Origin: Gemmataceae bacterium
GTDB lineage: Bacteria; Planctomycetota; Planctomycetia; Gemmatales; Gemmataceae
Length of the DNA: 64,000 bases
NCBI GenBank assembly: GCA_901538445.1
Contig: LR594584.1
Span: forward strand, 3,381,586-3,445,585
Reading direction: 5' to 3'
Below are positions 1-11,044 of the stretch, in pieces. Under the pieces are notes generated by a model. That model was not told where the DNA came from and did not search any database. It saw only the letters and a program-made list of their open reading frames with translations. The position numbers and the translations under genes are program-made. Each line of letters starts with the position of its first letter. Position 1 is the stretch's first letter.

Positions 1-210
1 GTCCGTAAACTGGGGGGCCGGCGGCCCCTCGGGGACCGGCGGGGACGCGACAATCTGCTGGAGCCGGAGCCGGAACGCCTCGGACTCGTTGACGATGCCG
101 CGGTCGGCCCCGGGATCGACGGGGATCATGTCCGGGATCAGGTACGGCGCGGATTCCAGCCGCTGCCGGAACGCGGTGATGCGGTCGAGCAGACCCCGTG
201 AGTCGCTCAT
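1..210 (-). CDS. Hypothetical protein, C-terminus cut off by window edge
   Basis: An open frame of 70 codons runs from an ATG at 208-210 to the first base of the window without a stop, so only the N-terminal part is visible. The start reads MSDSRGLLDRITAFRQRLE and continues into a hydrophilic stretch rich in Pro and acidic residues. No signal peptide or known domain can be seen. It lies upstream of galE on the same strand, after a 125-base spacer that holds nothing I recognise. The amphipathic LLDRITAFRQRLE start could begin a coiled coil. Function unknown. Confidence 0.5.
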   Translation of the reverse strand, partial: MSDSRGLLDRITAFRQRLESAPYLIPDMIPVDPGADRGIVNESEAFRLRLQQIVASPPVPEGPPAPQFTD

Positions 211-335
211 GGTTCCAAGCCCCCGTCGCAAGCAGAACGGTCCCCCGCATAGGAGATCGGTCGCCACGGGGTGTGAACTTGAGACGACTTTGCGGGGCGT
301 GCCGTATTTGCGGGCCAGCAATGCCCCCAGCTTCC

Positions 336-1319
336 CTACTCCCCGTAGCCGGTCGGGTGGCTCTTGTGCCAGTTCCATGCGGTCTCGACGATCGACTTGA
401 GGTCGGTGTACTTCGCGGCCCACCCGAGTTCGCGCTGGATCTTGTCGGAACTCGCGAAGAGTGCGGGCGGGTCGCCGGCCCGCCGCGGCCCCTCCTTCAC
501 CGGCACCTTCTTCCCCGTCACTTCCTCCACCGTGCGGATCACCTCGCGGACGCTGTACCCGCGGCCGGTGCCGACGTTGTACGTGAGCCCCGTGCCGGGC
601 GCGATCCTGTCGAGCGCGAGGATGTGGGCCGCGGCGAGGTCATCGACGTGGACGTAATCGCGGACGCAGGTGCCGTCGGGCGTCGGGTAGTCGGTGCCGA
701 AGACCTCGACGTGCGGCCGCTTCCCCATCGCCGCCTGGATCACGAGCGGGATCAGGTGCGTCTCGGGGTCGTGGTGCTCGCCGATGGTGCCGTCCGCGGC
801 CGCGCCGGCGGCGTTGAAGTACCGCAGCGCGCAGTACCCGATGGGGTACGCGGCCGCGTAGTCAGAGAGCGCGTTCTCGAACGCGAGCTTCGTCTGGCCG
901 TAGGGGTTGATCGGGCTCCGCTTCTCGGCCTCGGTGATGGGCACCGCGGTCGGGGTGCCGTACACGGCGCAGGTGCTGGAGAACACGAACTTGCCGACCC
1001 CGTGGCGGCGGCACCGGTCGAGCAGGTTCAGCGCGTACACGACGTTGTTCGTGTAGTACCGGGCCGGCTCCTGCACGGACTCGCCGACCGAGGCGAGCGC
1101 CGCGAAGTGGACGACCGCCTCGATGCGGTTGCCCAGGAGGAGTTGATCGACGTGGTCGATGTCGCGGAGGTCGCCGACGACGAGCCGCTCGGCGGGGACG
1201 GCCTTGCGGTGCCCGGCGTGGAGGCTGTCGTACACCGTGACGTCGTGCCCGCGGGCGAGGAGCTGCTTGACCGTGTGGCTGCCGATGTAGCCCGCACCGC
1301 CCGTAACAAGGATTCGCAT
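336..1319 (-). CDS. galE: UDP-glucose 4-epimerase GalE
   Basis: It interconverts UDP-glucose and UDP-galactose in the cytoplasm using tightly bound NAD+, supplying galactosyl units for polysaccharides. The 327-residue length is normal for the extended short-chain dehydrogenase family. The NAD-binding motif GGAGYIGS lies at residues 7-14, the catalytic Ser/Thr is in SSTCAVYG (about 114-121), and the catalytic pair is Y140 and K144 in NPYGQTK. The ATG at 1317-1319 gives the exact N-terminal beta strand MRILVTGG expected of the fold. A -10-like TATAAC lies on the minus strand at 1370-1375. Neighbouring glycosyltransferase and deacetylase genes fit a role in envelope carbohydrate synthesis, but they are on the other strand. 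Confidence 0.95.
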   Translation of the reverse strand: MRILVTGGAGYIGSHTVKQLLARGHDVTVYDSLHAGHRKAVPAERLVVGDLRDIDHVDQLLLGNRIEAVVHFAALASVGESVQEPARYYTNNVVYALNLLDRCRRHGVGKFVFSSTCAVYGTPTAVPITEAEKRSPINPYGQTKLAFENALSDYAAAYPIGYCALRYFNAAGAAADGTIGEHHDPETHLIPLVIQAAMGKRPHVEVFGTDYPTPDGTCVRDYVHVDDLAAAHILALDRIAPGTGLTYNVGTGRGYSVREVIRTVEEVTGKKVPVKEGPRRAGDPPALFASSDKIQRELGWAAKYTDLKSIVETAWNWHKSHPTGYGE

Positions 1320-1401
1320 GGTTCCGGTATCTGAGTGACGAACCCCGCGCCCGCCGCGGGAACCACGTCGTTATATGGTTCGCGGCGGCGCGGCACCGCG
1401 G

Positions 1402-2661
1402 TCACTTCAGCCACACGTCCGCGAACTCCAGGTACGCCTTCCAGTCGGCGGGGGTCATCGCATGCTTGCCGGGGCGGATGAAGTACCCGAGCCGCTCGGC
1501 CGCGAGCTTCCCCGTCTCCGGCATCTTCTCGGCGACGACGGGCTTGGCGACGCCGTACAGCTCGTAGGCCGGGGCGGCCGCCCGGAGCACGTCGAACTGG
1601 CCGCCCGGGTTCGCCCACTGGTCCTCTTCGGCGTTCGTCATCAGCACCGGCCGCGGGGCGCAGATCGCGACGAGGTCGTTCTGGTCGAACGGCAGCTTCG
1701 TCGTGTCGGGGCCGAACGCGGTGAAGTTCGCGCAGAACCAGTGCGGGAATGCCTTCGTGATGCGGGCTACCGGCTCGGCCTTGTCGTTATTCGACCGGCT
1801 CGGCCCGGCCCCGCCGCACCCCGACTGGTGCGGGATCACGACCGCGATCCGCTCATCAAAAGCGCCCGCGAGCAGCGCCGTCTTGCCGAGTCGCGAGTGG
1901 CCCACGACCGCGATCCGCTTCGGGTCGATGGCCCCGTCGGTCACGAGGTAATCGACGGCCCGGTGGACGCCCCACGCCCACCACATGACGGTCGCGGTCT
2001 CGGCGGGGTTCTTCTTCGCGGGGTCGGTGGCGAGCGTCTTCCGCATCCCCTCCTGCACGTCGGGCCGGTCGGGCTGGATGTCGCCGCTGTAGAACGTGGC
2101 GACCGCGTACCCCTTGTCGAGCGCCTGCTCGAACGGCCACACGTCGAGCACCTTCCCGCGGCCCTCGGCGGTCGCCTTGTTGTTCTTCACACCGGGCGTG
2201 TTCGGGTAGCACCAGTCGGGGGTGATCCGCACCCGTTCGTCGGCGACGAGGCAGTGGTTCCCCTGAAAGTTCGGGCCGACGAAGCACGCGGTCGGAGTCT
2301 TCCCGTTGGGCGTCGCGACGAGCAGGTAGATCTTCGGCCACTCGGGCGGGCCGAAGGTGATCTCGACCTCTCGAAGGGTGCCCTTTCCGCCGAACGCTTT
2401 GCCGTCTTCGAACAGCACCTTCCCCGTCACCTTCTCCGGCTTCGCGGGGTAGGCACCGTACATGTAGTGCTGGAAGAGTTCCTTGAGTTCCGGCCGCCGC
2501 TTCGCCTCCCAGTCGGCTTTCGAGGTGACCAGCGTGCCGTCGCGCATCACGACGGGGCTGGGCATCTCGGGGACCGACGGGAGCTTGTCGGGGGGCGGGA
2601 AGTCGGCGGCGAGTGCGGCGGTCACGGCGAGGGCTCCGAGCGTGGCGAGCGCGGTCCGCAT
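1402..2661 (-). CDS. Exported CE15-like (glucuronoyl/acetylxylan) esterase
   Basis: A predicted secreted alpha/beta hydrolase of 419 residues. The N-terminal segment MRTALATLGALAVTAALA is a Sec signal peptide with cleavage near residue 19. The nucleophile elbow GHSRLGK at 254-260 (Ser256) matches the GxSRxGK signature of bacterial CE15 glucuronoyl esterases, and a late HAMTPADW motif supplies a candidate catalytic His. CE15 enzymes cleave the ester between lignin alcohols and glucuronoxylan, so a role in plant-polymer use is likely, though acetyl-esterase activity cannot be excluded. I chose the ATG at 2659-2661 over one 14 codons upstream because it starts the signal peptide and follows a CCGGAG ribosome site. 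It lies 82 bases before galE on the same strand. Confidence 0.8.
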   Translation of the reverse strand: MRTALATLGALAVTAALAADFPPPDKLPSVPEMPSPVVMRDGTLVTSKADWEAKRRPELKELFQHYMYGAYPAKPEKVTGKVLFEDGKAFGGKGTLREVEITFGPPEWPKIYLLVATPNGKTPTACFVGPNFQGNHCLVADERVRITPDWCYPNTPGVKNNKATAEGRGKVLDVWPFEQALDKGYAVATFYSGDIQPDRPDVQEGMRKTLATDPAKKNPAETATVMWWAWGVHRAVDYLVTDGAIDPKRIAVVGHSRLGKTALLAGAFDERIAVVIPHQSGCGGAGPSRSNNDKAEPVARITKAFPHWFCANFTAFGPDTTKLPFDQNDLVAICAPRPVLMTNAEEDQWANPGGQFDVLRAAAPAYELYGVAKPVVAEKMPETGKLAAERLGYFIRPGKHAMTPADWKAYLEFADVWLK

Positions 2662-2790
2662 GGGGCAACTCCGGGGGGGAGGGTCGAGGCGCCAGGATAC
2701 CACCGGCCGGCGCGGTCCGCCACGACTGGTCTTGCGGCCGGTGCCGGGCGCGGCTATCGGCGTTGGGCACCCACTACACCGTTGTGACGC

Positions 2791-3879
2791 ATGATCGCAA
2801 CATCCGCGGCGGTCGCGCTGCTCGTCCTCGCGACGGGGGCGTGCCTAATTCTCGTGATTCCGACGCTCGCCGGCCTCCTGCCGCGCAGGTCCCGGGCCGC
2901 GAACGCACCGGCGCACACCTTCGCGATCCTGATCCCCGCACACAACGAAGAGGCCTCGCTGCCCGCAACGCTGCGGAGCCTGGGCAAGCTGACGTACCCG
3001 CCGGCGCGCGTCCGCGTCTGGGTCGTCGCGGACAACTGCACCGACTCGACGCCGTCGGTCGCGTGGGCGTTCGGCGCGGCGTGCGTTGCGCGGTTCGACC
3101 GCACCCGCCGCGGCAAGGGCCACGCGGTCGCGTTCGGCCTGGACCGCGTGCTTCGCGACGCGGCCGACGTGGTGCTGGTGCTCGACGCCGATTGCGAGCT
3201 GAACCCGACCGCGTTGCAGGCGCTCGACGCGGTGTTTGCGGCCGGGGCGGACGCGGCGCAGTGCGCGGTGCGCTCGCGGAACGCCGACGCCGGGCCGACC
3301 GGGTACGTCGCCGCCGTCGGGGCGGCGCTCGACGATTCCGTGGCCGCGGGCCGCGACCGGCTCGGCGGGTCGGTGCCGCTGCGGGGCACCGGCATGGCGT
3401 TCCGCCGCTCGGTTCTGGAGTTCATCCCGTGGACCGCGTTCGGCCTCGCCGAGGACGCCGAGTACGCCGCGAAGTTGCACGCCGCCGGGGTCCGGGTGCG
3501 GCACTGTGCCGACGCGGTCGTGGGCTGCGACTCGCCCGGGAACTGGCGCGACCTCGGGAAGCAGCGGCGGCGGTGGCGCGCCGCGGGCGTGTTGGCAAGC
3601 AAGCCGCTCGGGCTCGCGCTGATCGCCGCGGCCGCGACGCTCGGGTTCGCGTGCGGGTTCGCGTGGTGGCCGGCTTCGCTGCTCGTCCTCACGGTGGCGG
3701 TGTACGCCCACGCGATCGCAAGCGTCGGCGTCACGGCGCGCCGACTCGGCCTCCTGGCGCGGTCGCCGCTGGTCGTCGCGCGGCTCGCGTGGGTCGCATC
3801 CGCGGGGCGGTTGAAGCGGACGCCGAAGAGTTGGGACCGCACGCCGCGGCTGAGCGAGTCGGAAAGGCGGGCCGCGTGA
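2791..3879 (+). CDS. Family 2 glycosyltransferase, membrane anchored
   Basis: A 362-residue GT2 enzyme that should transfer a sugar from an NDP-sugar at the inner membrane face. An N-terminal membrane segment (about 5-30) precedes the GT-A domain, which starts with AILIPAHNEE and continues with VVADNCTD. The metal-binding DxD is in LVLDADCELN, an acidic EDAEYA follows, and KQRRRW matches the QxxRW box of processive GT2 enzymes. Two hydrophobic segments near 275-320 probably anchor the C-terminus. The stop overlaps the GTG start of the deacetylase by four bases (GTGA), so the two are translationally coupled. The pairing resembles NodC/NodB or PgaC/PgaB-type loci; substrate unknown. Confidence 0.85.
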   Translation: MIATSAAVALLVLATGACLILVIPTLAGLLPRRSRAANAPAHTFAILIPAHNEEASLPATLRSLGKLTYPPARVRVWVVADNCTDSTPSVAWAFGAACVARFDRTRRGKGHAVAFGLDRVLRDAADVVLVLDADCELNPTALQALDAVFAAGADAAQCAVRSRNADAGPTGYVAAVGAALDDSVAAGRDRLGGSVPLRGTGMAFRRSVLEFIPWTAFGLAEDAEYAAKLHAAGVRVRHCADAVVGCDSPGNWRDLGKQRRRWRAAGVLASKPLGLALIAAAATLGFACGFAWWPASLLVLTVAVYAHAIASVGVTARRLGLLARSPLVVARLAWVASAGRLKRTPKSWDRTPRLSESERRAA

Positions 3880-4529
3880 CGTTCGCTCGCCGCGTCCACT
3901 GGCTGAGGCGGACGGCACTGCCTTGGTGGCGCGGCACCGGCACGCCCGATGTCGCTCTCACCTTCGACGACGGCCCGCACCCGGAGCAGACGCCCGCCGT
4001 GCTCGACCGCCTCGCCGCGCACGGGCTGACGGCGACGTTCTTCCTCGTCGGCAACCGGATCACCGACCCCGCACTTATGCGGCGGATCACCGACGCCGGC
4101 CACGAAATCGGCAACCACACTTTCTCGCACCCCGTTCCGCGGTGGAGTGACATCGCGGTGTCACTCGGAGACGTGCGCCGCTGCCAAGAGGTCATCCCCT
4201 CCGCGAAAGTATTCCGCCCGCCGCTCGGGCGGCTCACGCCGGGGCTGTGGCTCGGTGCCCGGCGGTGCGGGCTGCGGGTGCGGAACTGGACGCTCGACAG
4301 CGGCGACTGGCGGTGCCGCACCGCCGCCGACGCCGCGACGTGCGCCGCCGAAGTGCTGGCCCTGGTAAGGCCCGGCGACGTGCTCCTCTTCCACGACGAC
4401 CACCGGTGGATCGCCCCGATCCTCGACCGCGTCTTGCCGGCGCTGGCGACTCACGACGCCCGGGTCACCAACAAGCCTTTCCCAGAGGGGTGCGGGGTCG
4501 TTAGTACGATGACCCGTGGCAACGGATGA
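3876..4529 (+). CDS. Polysaccharide deacetylase (NodB-like, CE4)
   Basis: A 217-residue CE4 domain that should remove N- or O-acetyl groups from a carbohydrate using a divalent metal. All NodB motifs are visible: TFDDGPHPE (catalytic base and metal Asp), NHTFSH (metal His pair), RPPLG, LDSGDW and LLFHDD. No signal peptide is present, so it may act on a cytoplasmic lipid-linked precursor. The GTG at 3876-3878 is the start that overlaps the upstream glycosyltransferase stop; the same frame is open far upstream but that is spurious. Its last 79 bases overlap the convergent gene ending at 4451, an unusual degree of overlap for this window. Confidence 0.85.
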   Translation: MTFARRVHWLRRTALPWWRGTGTPDVALTFDDGPHPEQTPAVLDRLAAHGLTATFFLVGNRITDPALMRRITDAGHEIGNHTFSHPVPRWSDIAVSLGDVRRCQEVIPSAKVFRPPLGRLTPGLWLGARRCGLRVRNWTLDSGDWRCRTAADAATCAAEVLALVRPGDVLLFHDDHRWIAPILDRVLPALATHDARVTNKPFPEGCGVVSTMTRGNG

Positions 4530-5155
4530 GGAACCACCACCGGCACGCCCCACGACGGCACCAACCGCACCGCGTTAGCGTCTGCGGAGATCTCACGCGG
4601 TCCGTACCAGACCGCCCATGGGTCGTCTGGCAGCCACCCTTCGGGAAGATTCACCGCGAGGTCGTGCCGCGCGACCTCGTGAGTCGACAAATTGTGAATG
4701 AAGAGGAACCCCAAGGTCACGAGACCACCCCGCGCCGGCTCGTCGGGATCGCTCCACGGTTGCGACCACCAACCTCCCATGAAACACTGCGCTGCCCCCC
4801 CGACGAGGTAGGTCTCATCGTCGCTGAAACTCGGCAGGTCGAGTATGTACCCACGCTCCTCCGAGACACCGCCCACTCGCTGTAGCGGATCGGTGCTGAA
4901 GAGGTCGTAGCCCCACTCGCCTTGCCCTGAGAGCCGTTGGGTGACGACCCACCTTCCCGAAGGTGAGGCAGCGATCTCGTGGATGTAGCAGCCGGCACCG
5001 GTGATCGGGCACAGCGTTTCCTCGACGGACTCCTCCGAGGAGGTTCGTCGCAGCCGCAGGGTCTGATCTTGGTCGAGCACTTCAACGAAGAACTGCTCGC
5101 CACCTCGGATAAACGGTGTGGTTGAGCGGTAATAGGGGTCTCGAAGGTCCGGCAT
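4451..5155 (-). CDS. Hypothetical protein, soluble, Trp-rich
   Basis: A 234-residue protein with no recognised domain, signal peptide or membrane segment. It contains repeated beta-rich elements such as ASPSGRWVVTQRLSG and FSDDETYLVGG that look like blades of a propeller-type fold, and it is rich in Trp (GGWWSQPW, DPWAVWYG). The ATG at 5153-5155 is preceded by AAGGTG at good spacing, which I prefer to an ATG ten codons upstream that would overlap the previous gene. It follows the small membrane protein by 10 bases and is probably cotranscribed with it. Function unknown. Confidence 0.65.
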   Translation of the reverse strand: MPDLRDPYYRSTTPFIRGGEQFFVEVLDQDQTLRLRRTSSEESVEETLCPITGAGCYIHEIAASPSGRWVVTQRLSGQGEWGYDLFSTDPLQRVGGVSEERGYILDLPSFSDDETYLVGGAAQCFMGGWWSQPWSDPDEPARGGLVTLGFLFIHNLSTHEVARHDLAVNLPEGWLPDDPWAVWYGPREISADANAVRLVPSWGVPVVVPHPLPRVIVLTTPHPSGKGLLVTRAS

Positions 5156-5165
5156 CCCTACACCT

Positions 5166-5591
5166 TTAGCTCGTTGGTTCTTCACGCTCGCGTTCGGCCC
5201 GGCGCGCCGCGGCCAGCACCACGAGTGCGTAGGCGATCACCCCCGGCCCCTCCGCCGCGACCCACCACCACGGCAGGCCCGCGGCGAGGTCGTTCGCCAG
5301 CATCGCGAGGCCGAACGCGACGTGCAACTTCGCGAGCAGCGGCACCGCCGACCGGTAGCGCTCCCAGTTCAGTGTCACGCCCAGCACCACGACCCCGTGC
5401 ATCGCGTACACGAGCGAGAGCGAGCGGGCCATGTACGCGGTGAGCGGCACGTCGGAGAGCGGGCCGAGGCCCAAGAACTCGCGGTGGACGGCGTCCATCC
5501 ACGCGAACGGCAGCAGTGCCGTCGGGAGCGCCAGGAGCAGGACGCCCGCGTTCAGTTGCACGAGTCGGTAGAGCCGTCGGTCCGCCGTCAT
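5166..5591 (-). CDS. Small four-helix membrane protein, hypothetical
   Basis: About 141 residues with four predicted membrane segments: around VLLLALPTALLPFAW, the stretch including LVYAMHGVVVLGV, LHVAFGLAMLANDLAAG, and GVIAYALVVLAAA. The C-terminus is charged (RRAEREREEPTS) and probably cytoplasmic. The start at 5589-5591 (MTADRR) is preferred over one five codons upstream because the short basic leader suits an inner-membrane protein, but the choice is weak. It is followed after 10 bases by the Trp-rich hypothetical gene. No enzymatic motif is visible. Confidence 0.6.
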   Translation of the reverse strand: MTADRRLYRLVQLNAGVLLLALPTALLPFAWMDAVHREFLGLGPLSDVPLTAYMARSLSLVYAMHGVVVLGVTLNWERYRSAVPLLAKLHVAFGLAMLANDLAAGLPWWWVAAEGPGVIAYALVVLAAARRAEREREEPTS

Positions 5592-5746
5592 GGTCGCCCT
5601 CGCCACACCCCGAACAGATTACTCCGCCGGGGCGGCGCTTGCCCGCGGTTTCCGCCGCCCGTACAGTCTGCGGTAATCGCGCTGCCGACCCGACCGCTCA
5701 CCCCCAGCCGCACCCGCCGGGCGCGGCCCTCCCCGGAGACGCTTCG

Positions 5747-6925
5747 ATGGGCTTCAAGCAGACCGCACAGCACAAGACCGGCAAGGGCAGTTACCACCAG
5801 ATCGGCCTCGTCCGCGGCCAGTTCGGCGGCGTGCCCGAGGCGAAGTGGATCAAGTTCCTCGCCGACACCGGGTTCGACGGGTGGGAAGAGGCCGCGTGGG
5901 AACTCGACCTGCGGCGGTGCGACACCGACGAGGGCGCGACGGCCTACGCCACCGAGCGCGTGAACATGGCCAAGGCCCACGGGCTGGAGATCTTCACCGT
6001 CGCGACCCACCTCCAGGGTCAGGTGCTCGGCGACGAGCCGAGCGCCAAGACGCTCAACTTCTGCTCCGGCAAGGGCCAGGCCCGCCCGGCGTACAAGGCG
6101 TGGCGCGCCGCCGGCAACACCCCGCCGCGGACCGACCCGTACTACGTCCCGCCCGAGGTCGCCAAGTTGGTCCACCAGGAGGCCGAGCGCGACCTGCTCG
6201 CGTGCGCCCGGTACGCCGGTGCGCTGTCGCGGCTCCAGGGCCGCAAGGTCGCGCTGCCCGGGTTCGTCGGCAGCCCGGCGAACTGCTGGAGCCACTGGTT
6301 CCTCTTCCCGCCCCTCCCCGGCTCGATCGAGGGGTACGACATCCCGGACGTGCGGCAGGTGTCGCTCGAACTGCTCGTCGAGCGGTTCGGTAACTTCTGG
6401 AAGGAGTGCAAGAAGCAGGGGGTGACGTTCGACCTGGAGTGCCACCCGAGCGAGCGGGCGATGGGCGATATCGAAAGCGCCGGCGACTACATCCGGTTCC
6501 TGGGCCAAAACGGGTTCGGGTCGGACGTGGTCGGGTTCAACCTCGACGGGTCGCACATGGAGTGGCAGAACGTCTCGGTGATCGACTTCATCCGCGAGTA
6601 CCCGGAGTTCATCCACTGCGCGCACGTGAAGGGCGTGTGGGTGGCCCGCGAGCACTGCCGCGCCGGGCGGCTCGGCGGCCATCGGCCGATGGGCCACTGG
6701 ACGAACGGGTGGAACTTCGTGACCGCCGGCACCGCCCGCGACGCGAACAGCCTGGAGGAGATCTTCATCGAGCTGAACCGCGTCGGGTTCGACGGGGCGG
6801 TGTCGATCGAGTGGGAGGACAACGACGCCGATCAATTCGCCGGCGCGCGGGCCGCGCTCGCGAACTGCCGCAAGGCCGACCTGCCGCCGAGCGGCCTCAA
6901 GCACGACGAGGCACTGAAGGGCTGA
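5747..6925 (+). CDS. Sugar phosphate isomerase/epimerase-like TIM-barrel protein
   Basis: A 392-residue member of the xylose isomerase-like TIM-barrel superfamily (AP endonuclease 2 family fold). The N-terminal GQFGGVPEAKWIKFLADTGF, the metal-ligand segments FDLECHPSE and FNLDGSHMEW, HCAHVKG, and the final VSIEWEDND give the expected series of Glu, Asp and His ligands. Such proteins act as epimerases or isomerases on small sugars or inositols. The ATG at 5747-5749 follows CCGGAGAC; upstream in-frame starts give an unlike N-terminus. A 155-base spacer separates it from the divergent membrane gene. Substrate cannot be deduced. Confidence 0.8.
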   Translation: MGFKQTAQHKTGKGSYHQIGLVRGQFGGVPEAKWIKFLADTGFDGWEEAAWELDLRRCDTDEGATAYATERVNMAKAHGLEIFTVATHLQGQVLGDEPSAKTLNFCSGKGQARPAYKAWRAAGNTPPRTDPYYVPPEVAKLVHQEAERDLLACARYAGALSRLQGRKVALPGFVGSPANCWSHWFLFPPLPGSIEGYDIPDVRQVSLELLVERFGNFWKECKKQGVTFDLECHPSERAMGDIESAGDYIRFLGQNGFGSDVVGFNLDGSHMEWQNVSVIDFIREYPEFIHCAHVKGVWVAREHCRAGRLGGHRPMGHWTNGWNFVTAGTARDANSLEEIFIELNRVGFDGAVSIEWEDNDADQFAGARAALANCRKADLPPSGLKHDEALKG

Positions 6926-6949
6926 GCAACGCGGCCGCGGTTCGGCCGG

Positions 6950-6988
6950 CGGGTGCGGCTCGTGCGAGCACGCGGCGAGCCGCACCCG
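6950..6988. terminator. Bidirectional hairpin between convergent genes
   Basis: A perfect 13-base inverted repeat (6950-6962 with 6976-6988, loop 13) sits 25 bases after the TIM-barrel stop and 25 bases before the sigma-factor stop on the other strand. There is no long T tract on either side, so it may work as a stem-only terminator or transcript-end stabiliser. Confidence 0.5.
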
Positions 6989-7013
6989 CACCCCGCTCGG
7001 CCGCGGCAGGTGC

Positions 7014-7607
7014 TCACTCCTCGGCGAGGGCGCGGCCCTCGGCCAGGGCCGCGGCGCGCTCGAACACGCGGCGGATCTTCCGGTCGTAAGAGCCGAGTTT
7101 GCCCGCGATCTCGGCCGTCGTGTACCCCTCGAACTTCAACTCGAGGACCTTCCGGTCGAACTCCGGGAGCTGCATCAGGAACCGCTCGAACTCCTCCATT
7201 ACGGCGACCTGGACGAGCGGTTGCGGCTCGGCGGCGATGATCTGATCGAGCAGCCCGTCCCCGTCGGGCCCGTGCCCCGCCTCCCGCCCCGGGTCCCGTT
7301 TCGCCGCCCGGTGGTGCGCAATCTGCCGCAGGGTCTTGTTGACGGTCAACCGCACTAGCAGTTTGAACAAATCGCTCTCGCCCTCGAACGTGAACTGGTC
7401 GCTGCGGACGCGGGCAAAGAACGTCCGGAACGCGGACTGGACGGGGTCCTCGGGGTCGATGCGGCTCGCCATCCGGTGGCCGATGCGGCGGCGGGCGAGC
7501 CGCATCAACTTCTCGCAGTACCGGTCGAACAAGTTGTGCGCGGCGGTTTCGCTCCCGGCCTTGTACGCCGCGACGAGGTTCAGGTCATCGACCAGCGGGT
7601 TGGCCAT
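7014..7607 (-). CDS. ECF-type RNA polymerase sigma factor, kinase-linked group
   Basis: A 197-residue group-4 sigma factor. Region 2 spans roughly 10-85 and includes LFDRYCEKLMRLARRRI, RIDPEDPVQSAFRTFFARV and a region 2.4-like end. Region 4 (about 135-190) has FERFLMQLPEFDRKVLELKF and the helix-turn-helix YTTAEIAGKLGSYDRKIRRV. No anti-sigma gene lies next to it. Planctomycetes have families of ECF factors encoded beside Ser/Thr kinases instead, and a kinase starts 176 bases away on the other strand. I chose the ATG at 7605-7607 (MANPLVDDL), because the 16 extra upstream codons are low-complexity. A sigma70-like promoter lies upstream (7659-7687). Confidence 0.88.
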   Translation of the reverse strand: MANPLVDDLNLVAAYKAGSETAAHNLFDRYCEKLMRLARRRIGHRMASRIDPEDPVQSAFRTFFARVRSDQFTFEGESDLFKLLVRLTVNKTLRQIAHHRAAKRDPGREAGHGPDGDGLLDQIIAAEPQPLVQVAVMEEFERFLMQLPEFDRKVLELKFEGYTTAEIAGKLGSYDRKIRRVFERAAALAEGRALAEE

Positions 7608-7658
7608 GGTAGCCCCGGGAGCACAAGAGGTGGCACGGCGCAAGTGCTGCCGCATTCA

Positions 7659-7687
7659 ACGATAGCAGTCACTTCGGCCCAGGTCAA
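7659..7687 (-). promoter_or_regulatory. Candidate sigma70-type promoter for the ECF gene
   Basis: On the minus strand a TTGACC (7682-7687) and a TATCGT (7659-7664) are separated by exactly 17 bases, placing the transcript start about 45 bases before the ATG at 7607. It is one of the few -35/-10 pairs in the window that matches both boxes at the usual spacing. Confidence 0.4.
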
Positions 7688-7782
7688 ATCCTGGTCACCA
7701 CGAACTGTCGCACGCCGCGTGCCCCGGACCGGCCCCCGGTGTAGAATCTGACACTACCCAACCCACGCGGAAGCCGCGCGAC

Positions 7783-10059
<2,277 letters not shown>

Positions 10060-10063
10060 CCGG

Positions 10064-11044
10064 TCACTTGATCCCGAGCATGCGGTCGAGCGAGTCGGCG
10101 GTCTGGTACACGAGCGCCTCGGGGAAGTGCGGGTACGGGTGGAAGTACTCGAACGTGAGGTAGCCCTTGTAGCCGGTCTGGTCGAGCGCCTCCAGCACCG
10201 CGGGCCAGTTCGTCGTGCCGTCGAGGAGCGGCCGGAACGACTCCAGCGACGAGTCGGTGCCCTTCTTCGTCCACTCCTTCAGGTGGACGTTCTTGGTGCG
10301 GCCCCCGAGGATGCGGGCCCAGTGCTCGGGGAACTGGTACTGCATGATGTTCCCGGTGTCGAAGTGGACCCGCACCCGTTCTGATTTGAACGAGTCCACG
10401 AAGTCGTTCATCTCCATCGGCGTCATCAGGAAGCCGTTGAAGAAGATGTTCTCGATGTTCAGGAACACCTTGAGCTTCTCGGCCGCGGGGATCAGCGACT
10501 TGATCGCCTCGCGGGCCCGCCTGTCGCACACGTCGTTGGGCACCGGCTCGTAGTCCGTGCGCCACGGGATGTGGACCGCACCCGGCACCACGAGCACGTT
10601 CTCGGTCCCGAGTTCGGCGGCGCACTCCGCGATCTTCCCGGCCAGTTCGAGCCCGCGGGCCCGCTTCGCCGGGTCGCTGCTCGTCAGCGGGTACGGCCAG
10701 AACAGGAACGAGCACATCCCGCTGATCCCGATGCCGATCTTCTCGGCCGTGCGGCGGATCGCGGCGAACTCTTTGGGGCCGGACTTCGGCGACAGGTCGC
10801 TCTCCAGATCGTAGTTGAGTTCGATCGCGTCGAACCCCGCGTCCTTCGCGAGTTGCAGGCACTGCTCCAGCGACATCTTCTGCGGGTACGGGAACGCCCA
10901 CAGGTTGATCGACTTCTTGAACGGGTACTTCTTCTTCGGCTGCGGCTTCGGGTCGGCCGCGGCGGCGGCACTCGCGGCTTGGGAGCCGACGAACCCGGCG
11001 GACATGGCGAACAGCTCGCGGCGATCGGGGTACGGGCCGGACAT
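10064..11044 (-). CDS. TAT-exported TIM-barrel isomerase/epimerase (hydroxypyruvate isomerase-like)
   Basis: A 326-residue protein of the xylose isomerase-like superfamily. The N-terminus carries RRELFAMSAGFVGSQAASA, a twin-arginine-type signal, followed by a Lys-rich linker (KPQPKKKYPFKK). The barrel shows LQLAKDAGFDAIELNYD, VLVVPGAVH, VFLNIENIF, VHFDTGN, VHLKEW and YLTFEYFHPYP, supplying the Glu/Asp/His metal ligands. Cysteine is not a ligand. The start at 11042-11044 follows GGAGG at 8 bases. It is convergent with the kinase gene with only four bases between the stops. The natural substrate is unknown; sugar or inositol conversion outside the cytoplasm is the likely role. Confidence 0.8.
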   Translation of the reverse strand: MSGPYPDRRELFAMSAGFVGSQAASAAAAADPKPQPKKKYPFKKSINLWAFPYPQKMSLEQCLQLAKDAGFDAIELNYDLESDLSPKSGPKEFAAIRRTAEKIGIGISGMCSFLFWPYPLTSSDPAKRARGLELAGKIAECAAELGTENVLVVPGAVHIPWRTDYEPVPNDVCDRRAREAIKSLIPAAEKLKVFLNIENIFFNGFLMTPMEMNDFVDSFKSERVRVHFDTGNIMQYQFPEHWARILGGRTKNVHLKEWTKKGTDSSLESFRPLLDGTTNWPAVLEALDQTGYKGYLTFEYFHPYPHFPEALVYQTADSLDRMLGIK

